NCBI GenBank assembly: GCA_011523115.1
Contig: WTHO01000027.1
Location: 1 to 11,074 of the forward strand
Direction: 5' to 3'
Source of the DNA: Halieaceae bacterium
GTDB taxonomy: Bacteria; Pseudomonadota; Gammaproteobacteria; Pseudomonadales; Halieaceae
DNA: 11,074 nucleotides
Shown in pieces: positions 1 to 8,207 of this stretch. A model generated the notes under the pieces. It saw only the letters and a program-made list of their open reading frames with translations, did not search any database and was not told where the DNA came from. Within the stretch, counting starts at the first letter, position 1; each line of letters starts with the position of its first letter. The translations under genes and the position numbers were made by a program.

Positions 1-1310
1 TCTTTGATGGATCCACCGGTTCCTATACTCAATACGATAGTGACAATGAACTGTTGACGGGTTGGATCTACCCGACGATGCGAAGAGGTGGCCGTCAGAT
101 GTTCGCCTTCGATGTCAGTCCCACTGCGGGGCCGGGTATACCGCCTGATGAGCCGCAATATATGTGGAAGATTGGTTGCCCCGATCTTGAATCTGATGAC
201 GGCTGCACCGACGGCTTCTCGTCGATGGGTCAGACTTGGTCCACCCCGGTTGCCGGTCTTATAAAGGCCGATACCAGCGGCTCGCTGGGTGTAGCAACGG
301 ACCCGATACTGGTCTTCGGGGGCGGCTGGGACGATTGCCTCGACGTGGATGAGGCAGCGCTCTCTCCCGGTTCATGTGCAAAAGGCAATCGGCTTTTCGT
401 GTTGAATGCACGAACCGGAGAACCGCTTGAAGAATATGAAACCGAGGCCCCCGTTGTGGCGGAGGTCAGCGGACTGGATATTGATAATGACGGGTTTCTG
501 GATTTCGTCTATGCAGCCGACGCGGCGGGGAATCTCTACCGACTCAACTTCGCCAGGGTAGAAACACTCTCTGATCCGTATGCGGAAAGCCTAGAACGGC
601 CGGATTGGTTCTTGTCTCATATCGCCGCCTCGTCCAAGCCGACGATCAGGTTTTTTAACAAACCAACGATTGGATCAATTCAAAATAGAGTGGTTGTTGC
701 GATAGGTTCGGGTGATCGCGAGCGTCCGCTCAAACAAAACTATCCCTACTTGGAGTCGGTTTCAAATCGGTTCTATGCGCTCATCGATGAACCCTACGAA
801 GAGTTGGACGAGGCTTCAGACCTCGACAGCACTACTGGAGAGCGCAGCATGCTCGACGCGGGTCAGGGTTTGGCGGACGGTATCTTGTTGATTGACCAGT
901 ACCGTGGCTGGTATCTGGATTTGCCCGACCGGGGTGAGCAGGTGGTCAATCCTGCCGCGATTGGTGGCGGCTTCGTCTTCTTCAATTCCTTTCAGCCTGA
1001 GGGCGGAACGAAGGGGCTTTGCAGCGATTTGGGCAAGTCGAAGTCCTATCAGGTGCCACTGTTCCGGCCTCAGAACGTGGAGGGAGTGGAGTTTGGTCAG
1101 GGAGTGCCCATCCCGCCGATTATTGTGACCGTGAAGCTTGATTCGGGTGAGCCCAGCTGCACGGGTCCTCAATGCGGCGAAGGAGAAATTCCCAACGAGA
1201 TCGTCACGGTCTGTATTGGTTGCGAGGGATTTGATCCGATTGAAATCACCCCCGCCACCAATGGGGCGGTGCGGGAGGCTTACCGAGCTGAGAATATCGA
1301 TCGCCTGTAG
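1..1310 (+). CDS. pilY1: PilY1-like type IV pilus assembly/adhesin protein, C-terminal part (5' truncated by window edge)
   Basis: The reading frame is open from base 3 to the TAG at 1308-1310 (about 435 residues visible), so the true start lies upstream; the first in-frame candidate (TTG at 54) falls inside the conserved domain and is not a real start. The visible part matches the PilY1 C-terminal beta-propeller: a G-W-x-Y-P-T-M-R-R-G-G-R segment at about 57-97, MGQTWSTPV at about 225-252, and an AxGSGDRERPL segment near 700-730. An Asp-rich calcium-binding-type loop, DIDNDGFLD, is encoded at 477-503, followed by the family-typical YAADAAGNLYRL. In the family, PilY1 sits at the pilus tip or cell surface, primes pilus assembly with the minor pilins, and uses calcium to switch between extension and retraction. 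Near the C-terminus there are four cysteines (codons at 1158, 1173, 1212 and 1221; spacing Cx4C, x12, Cx2C). No minor pilin gene is visible. The family call is firm; the exact role in this organism is inferred. Confidence 0.88.
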   Translation, partial: FDGSTGSYTQYDSDNELLTGWIYPTMRRGGRQMFAFDVSPTAGPGIPPDEPQYMWKIGCPDLESDDGCTDGFSSMGQTWSTPVAGLIKADTSGSLGVATDPILVFGGGWDDCLDVDEAALSPGSCAKGNRLFVLNARTGEPLEEYETEAPVVAEVSGLDIDNDGFLDFVYAADAAGNLYRLNFARVETLSDPYAESLERPDWFLSHIAASSKPTIRFFNKPTIGSIQNRVVVAIGSGDRERPLKQNYPYLESVSNRFYALIDEPYEELDEASDLDSTTGERSMLDAGQGLADGILLIDQYRGWYLDLPDRGEQVVNPAAIGGGFVFFNSFQPEGGTKGLCSDLGKSKSYQVPLFRPQNVEGVEFGQGVPIPPIIVTVKLDSGEPSCTGPQCGEGEIPNEIVTVCIGCEGFDPIEITPATNGAVREAYRAENIDRL

Positions 1311-1312
1311 GT

Positions 1313-1798
1313 TCAATCCCCGTCGCAGTGGAGATCCCGCGCCCGATAGGCGATATCAAGCTGTGCCGTTCGCTCGTCTTCAGTCATGAAGCGAACCTCG
1401 CCGGACGCGCCCTCTACACGGATACGAGGCAGCGTCTCCAGCTTGAGAATATTCGTCTTCGCCTGTTCACACACAGCGGGTTGACGCTCCGGCGCATGAT
1501 CGCCATCGTCCGTCGTCGGGTAAGTTGAGGCTGACTGGGGAACAGGCCTGCCGTTGTTGGGCATCGGCGAACTGACCTCATCCTGATCCTGCGATGCGGA
1601 TTGAGGGGGGCGTCCGAATCCGCTCGGGCTATCTCCCTCTGTATAGGACGTGCCGGCGGGGGGCGGTCTGTCACTGAGGACAGGATTGCCATTTTCATCT
1701 ACCCACCGATAAGTTGTGCTTGCCACGCCCTGAGGTATCAAAGCCGCCAGCAACAGCGTGACGAAAAATCGGCGGTAGAATGCGGTTTTTTCCTTCAC
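1313..1798 (-). CDS. Secreted DUF4124-domain protein
   Basis: 161 residues, starting at a GTG codon (1796-1798) with GAGGA on the minus strand (plus-strand TCCTC at 1805-1809) six bases upstream. The N-terminus has basic residues, a hydrophobic stretch (about 11-22), then a likely signal peptidase site around residues 25-27. It is followed at once by the DUF4124 signature (residues 28-46, with YRWVDENGNPVLSDRPP). The middle (about 50-108) is Pro/Ser/Gln/Asp-rich and probably disordered. The C-terminal part (110-158) starts and ends with the only two cysteines of the mature protein, C110 and C158, around a charged, probably helical segment; a disulfide between them in the periplasm is plausible. 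The domain has no established biochemical function. It converges tail to tail with pilY1, with a 2-base gap and no terminator between them. DUF4124 genes often lie near type IV pilus genes in Gammaproteobacteria (recalled, not checked), so a pilus or envelope link is possible but unproven. Confidence 0.85.
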   Translation of the reverse strand: MKEKTAFYRRFFVTLLLAALIPQGVASTTYRWVDENGNPVLSDRPPPAGTSYTEGDSPSGFGRPPQSASQDQDEVSSPMPNNGRPVPQSASTYPTTDDGDHAPERQPAVCEQAKTNILKLETLPRIRVEGASGEVRFMTEDERTAQLDIAYRARDLHCDGD

Positions 1799-2200
1799 TT
1801 ACTATCCTCAAGCCCTGTCTCGCTTACGGTACCGCGTGCTCGTTCATTGGGCAAAACTGATTCTGGTCATTTGTCGGCATCCCTTGACTTTGTGACCTCA
1901 GCGCCCAGACAATCCGCGCTGTCACGCGAGCGGCAACGGTTATCGGTGAGTACCCTCATCCTCTGGCCTACCTCTGAAACGGGATAGTTTCACAGGCTGT
2001 TTGCGGGTTCCGTCAGGTGGGGCCTGTTCCCCTCCACTCGGGCTCGACGCTGCGTTACCCCGCAGGTCACCGATACACGGGTTTCGTGGTCGTGATCTGG
2101 CTGGGGCCGGGCTGACCGGGTCAGTGTCTCGTGCGACAGGTGATGGTGGTGGCGCTGCAGGCGTTATCCGCCTTATCAAGCAACGAGACGGAGACTGGCC
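1799..2200. other. Intergenic region between the divergent DUF4124 gene and ilvI
   Basis: 402 bases with no convincing gene. Short open frames here lack ribosome sites and have a shadow-like composition. The region holds the DUF4124 ribosome binding site (plus-strand 1805-1809), a candidate plus-strand promoter (1884-1913), short inverted repeats at 2112-2124 (CTGAC/GTCAG, 3-base loop) and 2159-2173 (AGGCG/CGCCT, 5-base loop), and the ilvI ribosome site GGAG at 2190-2193. If the candidate promoter is right, the ilvI leader RNA is about 280 bases, longer than translation needs. I could not find a short leader peptide rich in Ile/Val/Leu followed by a terminator, so classical attenuation is not supported by what I can see. 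Confidence 0.6.
1884..1913 (+). promoter_or_regulatory. Candidate sigma70-type promoter for ilvIH
   Basis: TTGACT at 1884-1889 (5 of 6 to the -35 consensus), an 18-base spacer, then GACAAT at 1908-1913 (4 of 6 to the -10 consensus). A start near 1920 would give a leader of about 280 bases before ilvI. It is the best match I found in this intergenic region by eye; weaker promoters nearer ilvI cannot be excluded. Confidence 0.35.
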
Positions 2201-3949
2201 ATGGAAATGCTATCTGGCGGAGATATGATCGTCCGCGCTCTGGAAGACGAGGGCGTCGAGTACATCTTCGGATACCCCGGTGGAGCGGCGCTTCACATCT
2301 ACGACGCCTTGTTCAAGGCGGAGAAAGTACCTCATATTCTGGTTCGTCATGAGCAGGCCGCGACCCATGCAGCCGACGGCTATGCCCGCGCGACGGGGAA
2401 GCCCGGTGTGGTGCTGGTCACGTCCGGCCCGGGTGCAACCAATGCCATTACCGGTATTGCTACTGCTTATATGGATTCCATCCCCCTGGTGGTGATCTCC
2501 GGCCAGGTACAGAGTCACTTGATTGGTGAAGACGCGTTTCAAGAAACAGATATGGTTGGGATCTCGCGTCCCATAGTGAAGCACAGTTTCCTGGTCCAGA
2601 AGGTGGAGGACATTCCCTCTACCATCAAGAAGGCGTTTTACATTGCTTCCACGGGGCGTCCCGGCCCTGTCGTCGTGGATATCCCAAAAGATTTAACCCA
2701 TCCCGAGCATAAGTTCGAGTACGTGTATCCAGATACGGTAACCATGCGCTCCTACCAGCCCTCATCCAAAGGTCACACCGGGCAAATTCGGAAGGCGGCA
2801 CGCATGTTGTTGAGTGCCAAGCGCCCCGTGATCTACGCCGGTGGCGGAGTGATTCAGGGTGAGGGTTCCGAGAAGTTGACCGCGCTGGCACGACGGTTGA
2901 ATTATCCCGTCACCAATACGCTCATGGGCTTGGGCGCATTCCCCGGCAGTGACCGGCAGTTTCTGGGTATGTTGGGCATGCACGGTTTTTATGAAGCCAA
3001 CATGGCCATGCATCACTCCGATGTGATTTTGGCTGTCGGTGCACGCTTTGACGATCGCGTGACCAATACGGTGTCTAAATTTTGCCCCGGGGCCAAAATC
3101 ATTCATATTGATATCGACCCCGCCTCGATTGCCAAAATCGTGCCGGTTGATATCCCCATCGTGGGCCCCGTGAGCACGATTTTGGACGAGCTGGACAAGC
3201 AGCTGGCAGCACAAATGGATGGTAATGAGCGGGCGCTCCCGGATCCTGACGTACTGGCGCAGTGGTGGCAGCAGATTGACAGTTGGCGCGATGCTCACGG
3301 CCTTTGGCACGGGCGCCGCTATGCGGAGTCCAGCTCCATCATGCCTCAGGATGCGATTCTCGCCCTCTATGAAGCGACGAACGGAGAGGCCTATGTGACG
3401 TCTGACGTGGGACAGCATCAGATGTTCGCGGCGCAGTACTACAAGTTTGATTACCCTCGCCGCTGGATCAATTCCGGTGGGCTGGGCACCATGGGTTTCG
3501 GTCTTCCTGCTGCGATGGGCATCAAAATAGCGTTGCCGGAGGCCGACGTGGCTTGCGTGACCGGGGAGGGCAGTATCCAGATGAATATCCAGGAGCTCTC
3601 AACCTGCAGTCAGTACGGCTGCCCGGTGAAAATCATCAATCTGCGCAACGATTACCTGGGTATGGTCAAGCAGTGGCAGGACATGCAGTACGAGGGAAGA
3701 TATTCGGAAAGCCACTACGCCGCGTCACTGCCGGATTTCGTGAAGCTTGCGGAAGCCTACGGGCACGTGGGCATGGAGGTGAGAGCGCAATCAGATTTGT
3801 TGCCTGCGATGAAAGAAGCCTTCGCGTTGAAAGATAAGTTGGTATTCATGGATATTCATATTGATCCTGACGAGCATGTGTATCCCATGATGGTTGCGCC
3901 GAATGGTGCGATGAAAGATATGTGGCTCAGCAAAACGGAGAGAACCTGA
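2201..3949 (+). CDS. ilvI: Acetolactate synthase, catalytic (large) subunit
   Basis: 582 residues, close to the 574 of E. coli IlvI. Start ATG at 2201, preceded by GGAG (2190-2193) at a seven-base spacing. The enzyme condenses two pyruvates to 2-acetolactate, or pyruvate and 2-ketobutyrate to 2-aceto-2-hydroxybutyrate, using thiamine diphosphate, Mg2+ and FAD: the first committed step to valine, leucine and isoleucine. The N-terminal ThDP pyrimidine-binding domain carries the catalytic glutamate, E51 in [19 protein letters not shown] central FAD-binding domain follows (about 190-350, with HIDIDPASI). The C-terminal ThDP diphosphate-binding domain has G455-E456-G457-S458 and N483. The motif reads GEG rather than GDG, and R482-N483 replaces the usual N-N pair. 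The C-terminal end MWLSKTERT is nearly identical to that of E. coli IlvI. The gene overlaps ilvH by one base, so the two subunits are almost surely translationally coupled. Confidence 0.97.
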   Translation: MEMLSGGDMIVRALEDEGVEYIFGYPGGAALHIYDALFKAEKVPHILVRHEQAATHAADGYARATGKPGVVLVTSGPGATNAITGIATAYMDSIPLVVISGQVQSHLIGEDAFQETDMVGISRPIVKHSFLVQKVEDIPSTIKKAFYIASTGRPGPVVVDIPKDLTHPEHKFEYVYPDTVTMRSYQPSSKGHTGQIRKAARMLLSAKRPVIYAGGGVIQGEGSEKLTALARRLNYPVTNTLMGLGAFPGSDRQFLGMLGMHGFYEANMAMHHSDVILAVGARFDDRVTNTVSKFCPGAKIIHIDIDPASIAKIVPVDIPIVGPVSTILDELDKQLAAQMDGNERALPDPDVLAQWWQQIDSWRDAHGLWHGRRYAESSSIMPQDAILALYEATNGEAYVTSDVGQHQMFAAQYYKFDYPRRWINSGGLGTMGFGLPAAMGIKIALPEADVACVTGEGSIQMNIQELSTCSQYGCPVKIINLRNDYLGMVKQWQDMQYEGRYSESHYAASLPDFVKLAEAYGHVGMEVRAQSDLLPAMKEAFALKDKLVFMDIHIDPDEHVYPMMVAPNGAMKDMWLSKTERT

Positions 3950-4440
3950 TGAGACGGATACTCTCGGTGCTGTTGGAAAACGAGTCAGGTGCGCTGTCTC
4001 GCGTGGTGGGATTGTTCTCGCAGCGCGGTTACAACATCGAAACGTTGAATGTGGCGCCCACCGATGACCACTCACTGTCGCGTCTGACGGTCACAACCAC
4101 GGGTGATGACCTGAAGATCGAACAAATTACCAAGCACCTCAACAAGATTATTGATGTAGTGAAAGTCGTGGATTTGACCGAAGGCGCCCACGTCGAGCGC
4201 GATACGCTATTGGTAAAGGTTCGGGCAGTGGATGCCCAGCGTGACGAGGTGAAGCGCACCGCCGAGATTTTTCGAGGTCAAATCATTGATGTCGGCCCCA
4301 CCACTTATGTTGTTCAATTGACCGGGCCCTCTGAGAAGCTCGACTCCTTTCTACAGGCGCTGGGCGAGACGGAGGTGCTTGAAGTGGTGCGATCTGGTGT
4401 GGCGGGCATGGCACGTGGGGAGAAGGTACTGGCTCCCTGA
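3949..4440 (+). CDS. ilvH: Acetolactate synthase, regulatory (small) subunit
   Basis: 163 residues, the same length as E. coli IlvH. I chose the ATG at 3949, which overlaps the ilvI TGA by one base and has GGAG at 3937-3940 eight bases upstream; a longer start at 3922 would put nine residues in front of the family-conserved [18 protein letters not shown]. An N-terminal ACT domain (about 2-77) and a C-terminal small-subunit domain (about 82-158, with HVERDTLLVK and EIFRGQIIDVGP) are present. The subunit activates IlvI and confers feedback inhibition by valine. The residues linked in E. coli IlvH to valine binding or resistance, N11, G14, S17 and N29, are all retained, so this enzyme is probably valine-sensitive (inference). 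A strong terminator follows at 4499-4527. Confidence 0.97.
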   Translation: MRRILSVLLENESGALSRVVGLFSQRGYNIETLNVAPTDDHSLSRLTVTTTGDDLKIEQITKHLNKIIDVVKVVDLTEGAHVERDTLLVKVRAVDAQRDEVKRTAEIFRGQIIDVGPTTYVVQLTGPSEKLDSFLQALGETEVLEVVRSGVAGMARGEKVLAP

Positions 4441-4498
4441 GTGCGCTCGCGCGTAGCCCGAAATAAAAATTAGGCCAACATAAAAAATAGCCGGATAT

Positions 4499-4527
4499 AA
4501 AAAAGGGCCCCTCAGGGCCCTTTTTTT
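4499..4527. terminator. Bidirectional rho-independent terminator between ilvH and hppA
   Basis: Six A's (4499-4504), then the stem-loop GGGCCC-CTCA-GGGCCC (4505-4520), then seven T's (4521-4527). The stem extends through A/T pairing on both sides. On the plus strand it gives a GC stem plus U-run for ilvIH; on the minus strand the A-run becomes a U-run for hppA, whose stop is only eight bases away (4535). It therefore serves both convergent units. Confidence 0.93.
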
Positions 4528-4534
4528 ATTGAAC

Positions 4535-6529
4535 TCAGAGTAGCGGTGCGATCACCAAACTCACAATCGCCATCACGTTGATCAGAATATTCATTGAAGG
4601 GCCCGACGTGTCCTTGAAGGGGTCGCCTACGGTATCGCCTACAACCGCTGCAGCATGCGTATCCGAACCCTTGCCGCCCAGATTGCCTTTCTCAATGAAC
4701 TTCTTGGCGTTATCCCAGGCACCACCGGCGTTGGCCATCATCAGCGCCATCAAAACGCAGCCCAGTAGGCCGCCGGCAAGCATGCCACCGAGGGAGGTGG
4801 CACCCAAGCCAAAGCCAACGACAACGGGCGCAAGCACCGCGATGGCGCCGGGCACGACCATCCGCTTGAGTGCCGCCGTGGTGGCAATATCGACGCAGCG
4901 GGCAGTGTCTGGTTCCGCATTCCCCTCCAACAGGCCGGGAATTTCGCGGAACTGGCGACGGATCTCGTTGATCATGTCGAATGCAGCATCGCCGACAGCG
5001 GTCATGGTGATCGACGCGATCAAGAATGGAATCGTGCCGCCGATGAATATGCCGATCAGCACTTCTGGATCCGAGAGCTGTAGGTCGAAGTCCGGGTTAT
5101 TGATGGTAACGGTCTCGACAAAGGCTGCGATGATGGCCAGTGCGGCCAGTGCCGCCGCGCCGATGGCGAAGCCCTTACCGATAGCGGCTGTCGTATTGCC
5201 GACCTCATCCAAGCCGTCGGTAATCTCGCGCGTATCGGCACCCATGCCAGCCATCTCAGCAATACCGCCTGCGTTGTCTGCGACGGGCCCGTAGGCGTCG
5301 ATAGCCATCGTGATGCCAACGGTGGCCAGCATGCCTACCGCGGCGATACCAACCCCATAAAGGCCCGCAAGATTGGTGGATACAAAAATAATCGCTGCCA
5401 AAAAGAGCACCGGCGCGACCACCGACTGCATGCCGACTGCGAGTCCGGTAATCATCACTGTCGCGGGGCCGGTTTCACCGGATTTGGCGATCGTGCGCAC
5501 CGGCTTGCCACCTGTGTAGTACTCCGTGATCAAACCAATCGCAATGCCCCCAACGGCACCTGATACCACTGCCCACCAAATGTTTTGCGAGATGTCCATG
5601 CTCTCTGACAAAAACCAGGCCAGCGCGATAAAAATAACCGGCGCGCCCAAGGTTCCGCTACGAAGCGCCGCCTCGGGTGCCGCCGATGAACGTGCGCGCA
5701 CGATCAGAATACCGGCTACCGAAGCCAACAGCCCAATACTGGCAAGCGCCAGCGGGAATGCCATCATGGCGCTCTGCTCCGCGGCCGTCAGCGCCATCGT
5801 GGAGGCGATGGCGATGCAGGCAATCATGGAGCCACAGTAGGATTCGAAGATGTCAGAGCCCATACCTGCAATGTCACCCACATTGTCGCCCACGTTATCG
5901 GCGATGACGCCGGGGTTGCGGGGATCGTCCTCGGGAATGCCGGCTTCGACTTTACCGACGAGATCGGCGCCTACATCGGCAGACTTGGTATAGATGCCGC
6001 CGCCAACGCGAGAAAACAGCGCCACGACTGAACCGCCCATGCCAAAGCCGTGAATGGCGTGCGCCGTGTGCGGGTCGCCGCCAAAGTAGTAATACAAGCC
6101 GCCCAAGCCCAGCAGTCCCAGCGATGCAACGCAGAGCCCCATGATCGAGCCCCCGTAGAAGGCGATGTTCAGCGCTGCCGCTGCGCCCTGCTGATTCGCG
6201 GCCACCGCGGTTCTCACATTGGCTTTGGTTGCGGCATACATGCCCAGGTAGCCCGCCGTCGCAGAGGACACTGCCCCTGCTATAAACGCAATGGCTGTAT
6301 TAGTGCCTAATGGCGACACCAGAATGCCAACGACCAATACCGCCGCGAAGGCGAGCAGCATTTTGTACTCTCGGTGCATGAACACCATGGCCCCGATGTG
6401 AATCTGCTCGGCAATCCCCCGAACTTTGTCCTCGCCATCTGAGGCGCGGGACATCACGGTGTAAATCACAAATGCAATTGCAAGTCCGACCACCCCAAGA
6501 ATGGGGGGCAACATCAAGTTAAAGCTCAT
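4535..6529 (-). CDS. hppA: Membrane-bound ion-translocating pyrophosphatase (K+-dependent type)
   Basis: 664 residues, almost entirely hydrophobic helices; the family has about 16. It hydrolyses pyrophosphate in the cytoplasm and pumps H+ or Na+ out across the inner membrane, recovering energy from biosynthetic PPi. The hallmark substrate-binding segments are all present: [11 protein letters not shown] (185-195), then [20 protein letters not shown] (200-219), [15 protein letters not shown] (411-425), and near the C-terminus [17 protein letters not shown]. In [10 protein letters not shown], residues A448 and G451 occupy the positions that are Ala and Gly/Ala in K+-dependent enzymes but Lys and Thr in K+-independent ones. 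E229, in DIFESYCGS, sits where Na+-pumping Thermotoga-type enzymes carry their gate glutamate. Start ATG (6527-6529) has AGGA (plus-strand 6536-6539) six bases upstream. It has its own candidate promoter and lies downstream of ilvC on the same strand. Confidence 0.97.
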   Translation of the reverse strand: MSFNLMLPPILGVVGLAIAFVIYTVMSRASDGEDKVRGIAEQIHIGAMVFMHREYKMLLAFAAVLVVGILVSPLGTNTAIAFIAGAVSSATAGYLGMYAATKANVRTAVAANQQGAAAALNIAFYGGSIMGLCVASLGLLGLGGLYYYFGGDPHTAHAIHGFGMGGSVVALFSRVGGGIYTKSADVGADLVGKVEAGIPEDDPRNPGVIADNVGDNVGDIAGMGSDIFESYCGSMIACIAIASTMALTAAEQSAMMAFPLALASIGLLASVAGILIVRARSSAAPEAALRSGTLGAPVIFIALAWFLSESMDISQNIWWAVVSGAVGGIAIGLITEYYTGGKPVRTIAKSGETGPATVMITGLAVGMQSVVAPVLFLAAIIFVSTNLAGLYGVGIAAVGMLATVGITMAIDAYGPVADNAGGIAEMAGMGADTREITDGLDEVGNTTAAIGKGFAIGAAALAALAIIAAFVETVTINNPDFDLQLSDPEVLIGIFIGGTIPFLIASITMTAVGDAAFDMINEIRRQFREIPGLLEGNAEPDTARCVDIATTAALKRMVVPGAIAVLAPVVVGFGLGATSLGGMLAGGLLGCVLMALMMANAGGAWDNAKKFIEKGNLGGKGSDTHAAAVVGDTVGDPFKDTSGPSMNILINVMAIVSLVIAPLL

Positions 6530-6571
6530 AGGATTTCCTGGTGAGTGCTGTTCAAATCTGAGTGGGGCGCA

Positions 6572-6600
6572 AGTCTAACGACGGCGTCGATCCCTATCAA
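6572..6600 (-). promoter_or_regulatory. Candidate promoter for hppA
   Basis: Read on the minus strand: TTGATA (plus-strand 6595-6600; 5 of 6 to -35), a 17-base spacer, then TAGACT (plus-strand 6572-6577; 4 of 6 to -10). This predicts a start near 6565 and a leader of about 35 bases. There is no terminator hairpin between ilvC and hppA, so read-through from ilvC is also possible. Confidence 0.45.
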
Positions 6601-6654
6601 TGAGATTGTTATGCCGCAACATACGTTTCCAAGCGCCAAGTCGTTCACTCTCCG

Positions 6655-8133
6655 TCAGTCGGCGGAAGAGATGGCCTTCATGCCCGTCATAAACCCGCGC
6701 AGCTTCGCGCCAACGACTTCTACCGAGTGATGCCTTATCTGGGCATTCGCATCAATGAGCCGACGATTGTCTACGGCGTTGCTGCTGCCCATGCCTTCAC
6801 CGATGACGTCGCTGTCGAGCCCGGCAACAAAGTCCTTCAGCAGAGGTCTCGCCGCCTGATCAAACAGGTAGCATCCATATTCGGCGGTATCCGAGATCAC
6901 CACATTCATCTCATACAGTTTTTTGCGGGCGATGGTATTGGCGATCAAGGGCGTTTCGTGCAGTGATTCGTAGTAAGCAGACTCCTCGATAATGCCCGCC
7001 GACACCATGGTCTCATAAGCCAGTTCAACGCCGGCTTTGACCATCGCGACCATGAGGATGCCCTGATCGTAATAGGTTTGCTCGTCGATGGGGTCGTCGG
7101 TGATGTCCTGCAATTCGAAGGGTGTGCCGTTGGTTTCCTCACGCCACTTGAGCAAGTTGGCATCACCCGCCGCCCAGTCAGCCATCATTGTGCTGGAAAA
7201 ATGGCCCGACATGATGTCGTCCTGATGCTTCTCGAATAAGGGCCGCAAAATAAGCTTCATCTCCTCCGCCAGGTCAAAGGCCCGAATCTTGGCGGGGTTC
7301 GATAGGCGATCCATCATATTGGTGATGCCACCTTGCTTGAGGCCCTCGGTGACTGTCTCCCATCCGTATTGAACCAGCTTTGCGGCGTATGCCGGGTCGG
7401 TGCCGAGTTCCACCATCCGGTCAAAGCACAACAGCGAGCCAGTTTGTAGCATGCCGCAGAGAATGGTCTGCTCGCCCATCAGATCGGATTTCACTTCGGC
7501 GATGAACGATGATTCGAGCACGCCCGCGCGGTGGCCGCCTGTTCCCGCAGCGTAGGCCTTCGCCCACTCGAGGCCTTTGCCTTCCGGGTCGTTTTCCAAA
7601 TGGACCGCTATCAGAGTCGGCACGCCGAAGCCACGCAGGTACTCCTCGCGCACTTCTGTACCGGGGCATTTGGGCGCCACCATGATGACCGTGAGATCGT
7701 CACGGATTTTCATGCCTTCTTCGACGATATTGAAACCGTGAGAATAGGAGAGGCAGGCGCCCTGCTTCATGAGCGGCATGACGGATTCCACCACGTTGGT
7801 GTGTTGTTTGTCCGGCGTGAGGTTAAGTACCAGGTCAGCTTCCGGGACCATTTCTTCGTAGGTGCCGACCTGAAAACCGGCCTCGGTGGCTTTAACCCAA
7901 GACGGTCGCTTTTCTTCGATCGCTTCTTTGCGGAGCGCGTAGGACACGTCCAGCCCGCTATCCCGCAAATTCAGGCCCTGATTGAAGCCCTGAGCACCAC
8001 AACCGATGATCACCAGCTTCTTTCCCGAGAGTGGCGCGACACCTGCCTCGAATTCGCCCGGATCCATGAAGCGGCACTTACCCAGCTCCTGAAGCTGGGT
8101 GCGGAGGGGGAGGGAGTTGAAATAATTGCTCAC
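6655..8133 (-). CDS. ilvC: Ketol-acid reductoisomerase, class II (long, E. coli type)
   Basis: 492 residues, the length of the E. coli-type class II enzyme and far longer than the class I form (about 330-340). It converts 2-acetolactate or 2-aceto-2-hydroxybutyrate to the dihydroxy acids by Mg2+-dependent alkyl migration and NADPH reduction, the second step of valine/isoleucine synthesis. Numbering runs in register with E. coli through the N-terminal half: Rossmann motif GCGAQG at 44-49, NADPH-specificity loop R68, K69, R76, S78, catalytic H132 and K155 ([12 protein letters not shown]), and metal ligands D217 and E221 in SDLMGE. The second knotted domain supplies the glutamates of GVELAYET and the serine of YYESLHE, then [18 protein letters not shown]. 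The start is GTG (8131-8133) with AAGGA seven bases upstream, and the N-terminus [11 protein letters not shown] aligns well with E. coli. Unlike in Pseudomonas it is on the strand opposite to ilvIH and probably forms its own unit or one with hppA. Confidence 0.97.
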   Translation of the reverse strand: MSNYFNSLPLRTQLQELGKCRFMDPGEFEAGVAPLSGKKLVIIGCGAQGFNQGLNLRDSGLDVSYALRKEAIEEKRPSWVKATEAGFQVGTYEEMVPEADLVLNLTPDKQHTNVVESVMPLMKQGACLSYSHGFNIVEEGMKIRDDLTVIMVAPKCPGTEVREEYLRGFGVPTLIAVHLENDPEGKGLEWAKAYAAGTGGHRAGVLESSFIAEVKSDLMGEQTILCGMLQTGSLLCFDRMVELGTDPAYAAKLVQYGWETVTEGLKQGGITNMMDRLSNPAKIRAFDLAEEMKLILRPLFEKHQDDIMSGHFSSTMMADWAAGDANLLKWREETNGTPFELQDITDDPIDEQTYYDQGILMVAMVKAGVELAYETMVSAGIIEESAYYESLHETPLIANTIARKKLYEMNVVISDTAEYGCYLFDQAARPLLKDFVAGLDSDVIGEGMGSSNAVDNRRLIDANAQIRHHSVEVVGAKLRGFMTGMKAISSAD

Positions 8134-8172
8134 GGATAGGTCCTTGGTTCGGCCGCTAAAAAAAGGGGGCGT

Positions 8173-8201
8173 ATTGTGTCGGACATCGTGCTCCGGGTAA
8201 A
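8173..8201 (-). promoter_or_regulatory. Candidate promoter for ilvC
   Basis: On the minus strand: TTTACC (plus-strand 8196-8201, 4 of 6 to -35), a 17-base spacer, CACAAT (plus-strand 8173-8178, 4 of 6 to -10). A start near 8166 would leave a leader of about 33 bases before the GTG. It overlaps the divergent pssA upstream region, so the two genes may share control. The match is moderate. Confidence 0.33.
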
Positions 8202-8207
8202 CGCCGC

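Noticed and set aside
816..1316. Minus-strand open frame opposite the end of pilY1
   Set aside because: The plus-strand frame is clearly PilY1 and the reverse product shows no family features; its end also collides with the DUF4124 gene stop.
1601..1987. Plus-strand open frame opposite the start of the DUF4124 gene
   Set aside because: It covers the signal peptide and DUF4124 signature on the other strand and has no ribosome site.
2131..2352. GTG-initiated frame beginning with several Val/Ala/Leu codons just before ilvI, resembling an attenuation leader peptide
   Set aside because: It runs without a stop deep into ilvI, lacks a ribosome site and is not followed by a terminator, so it is a shadow frame rather than a leader peptide.
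2762..3418. Long minus-strand open frame (218 codons) opposite ilvI
   Set aside because: Antisense shadow of a fully conserved gene, with no recognisable protein family.
3922..3948. Upstream ATG for ilvH adding nine residues
   Set aside because: The added residues overlap the end of ilvI and have no family counterpart; the ATG at 3949 gives the exact E. coli-like N-terminus with a ribosome site at the right distance.
4578..5294. Long plus-strand open frame (238 codons) opposite hppA
   Set aside because: It lies wholly antisense to a clear conserved gene and has the Ser/Pro/Ala-rich make-up expected from the reverse of a GC-rich membrane protein; no recognisable domain.
7531..8139. Long plus-strand open frame (202 codons) opposite ilvC
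   Set aside because: Antisense to the conserved Rossmann half of IlvC with no domain or ribosome site of its own; composition bias explains it.
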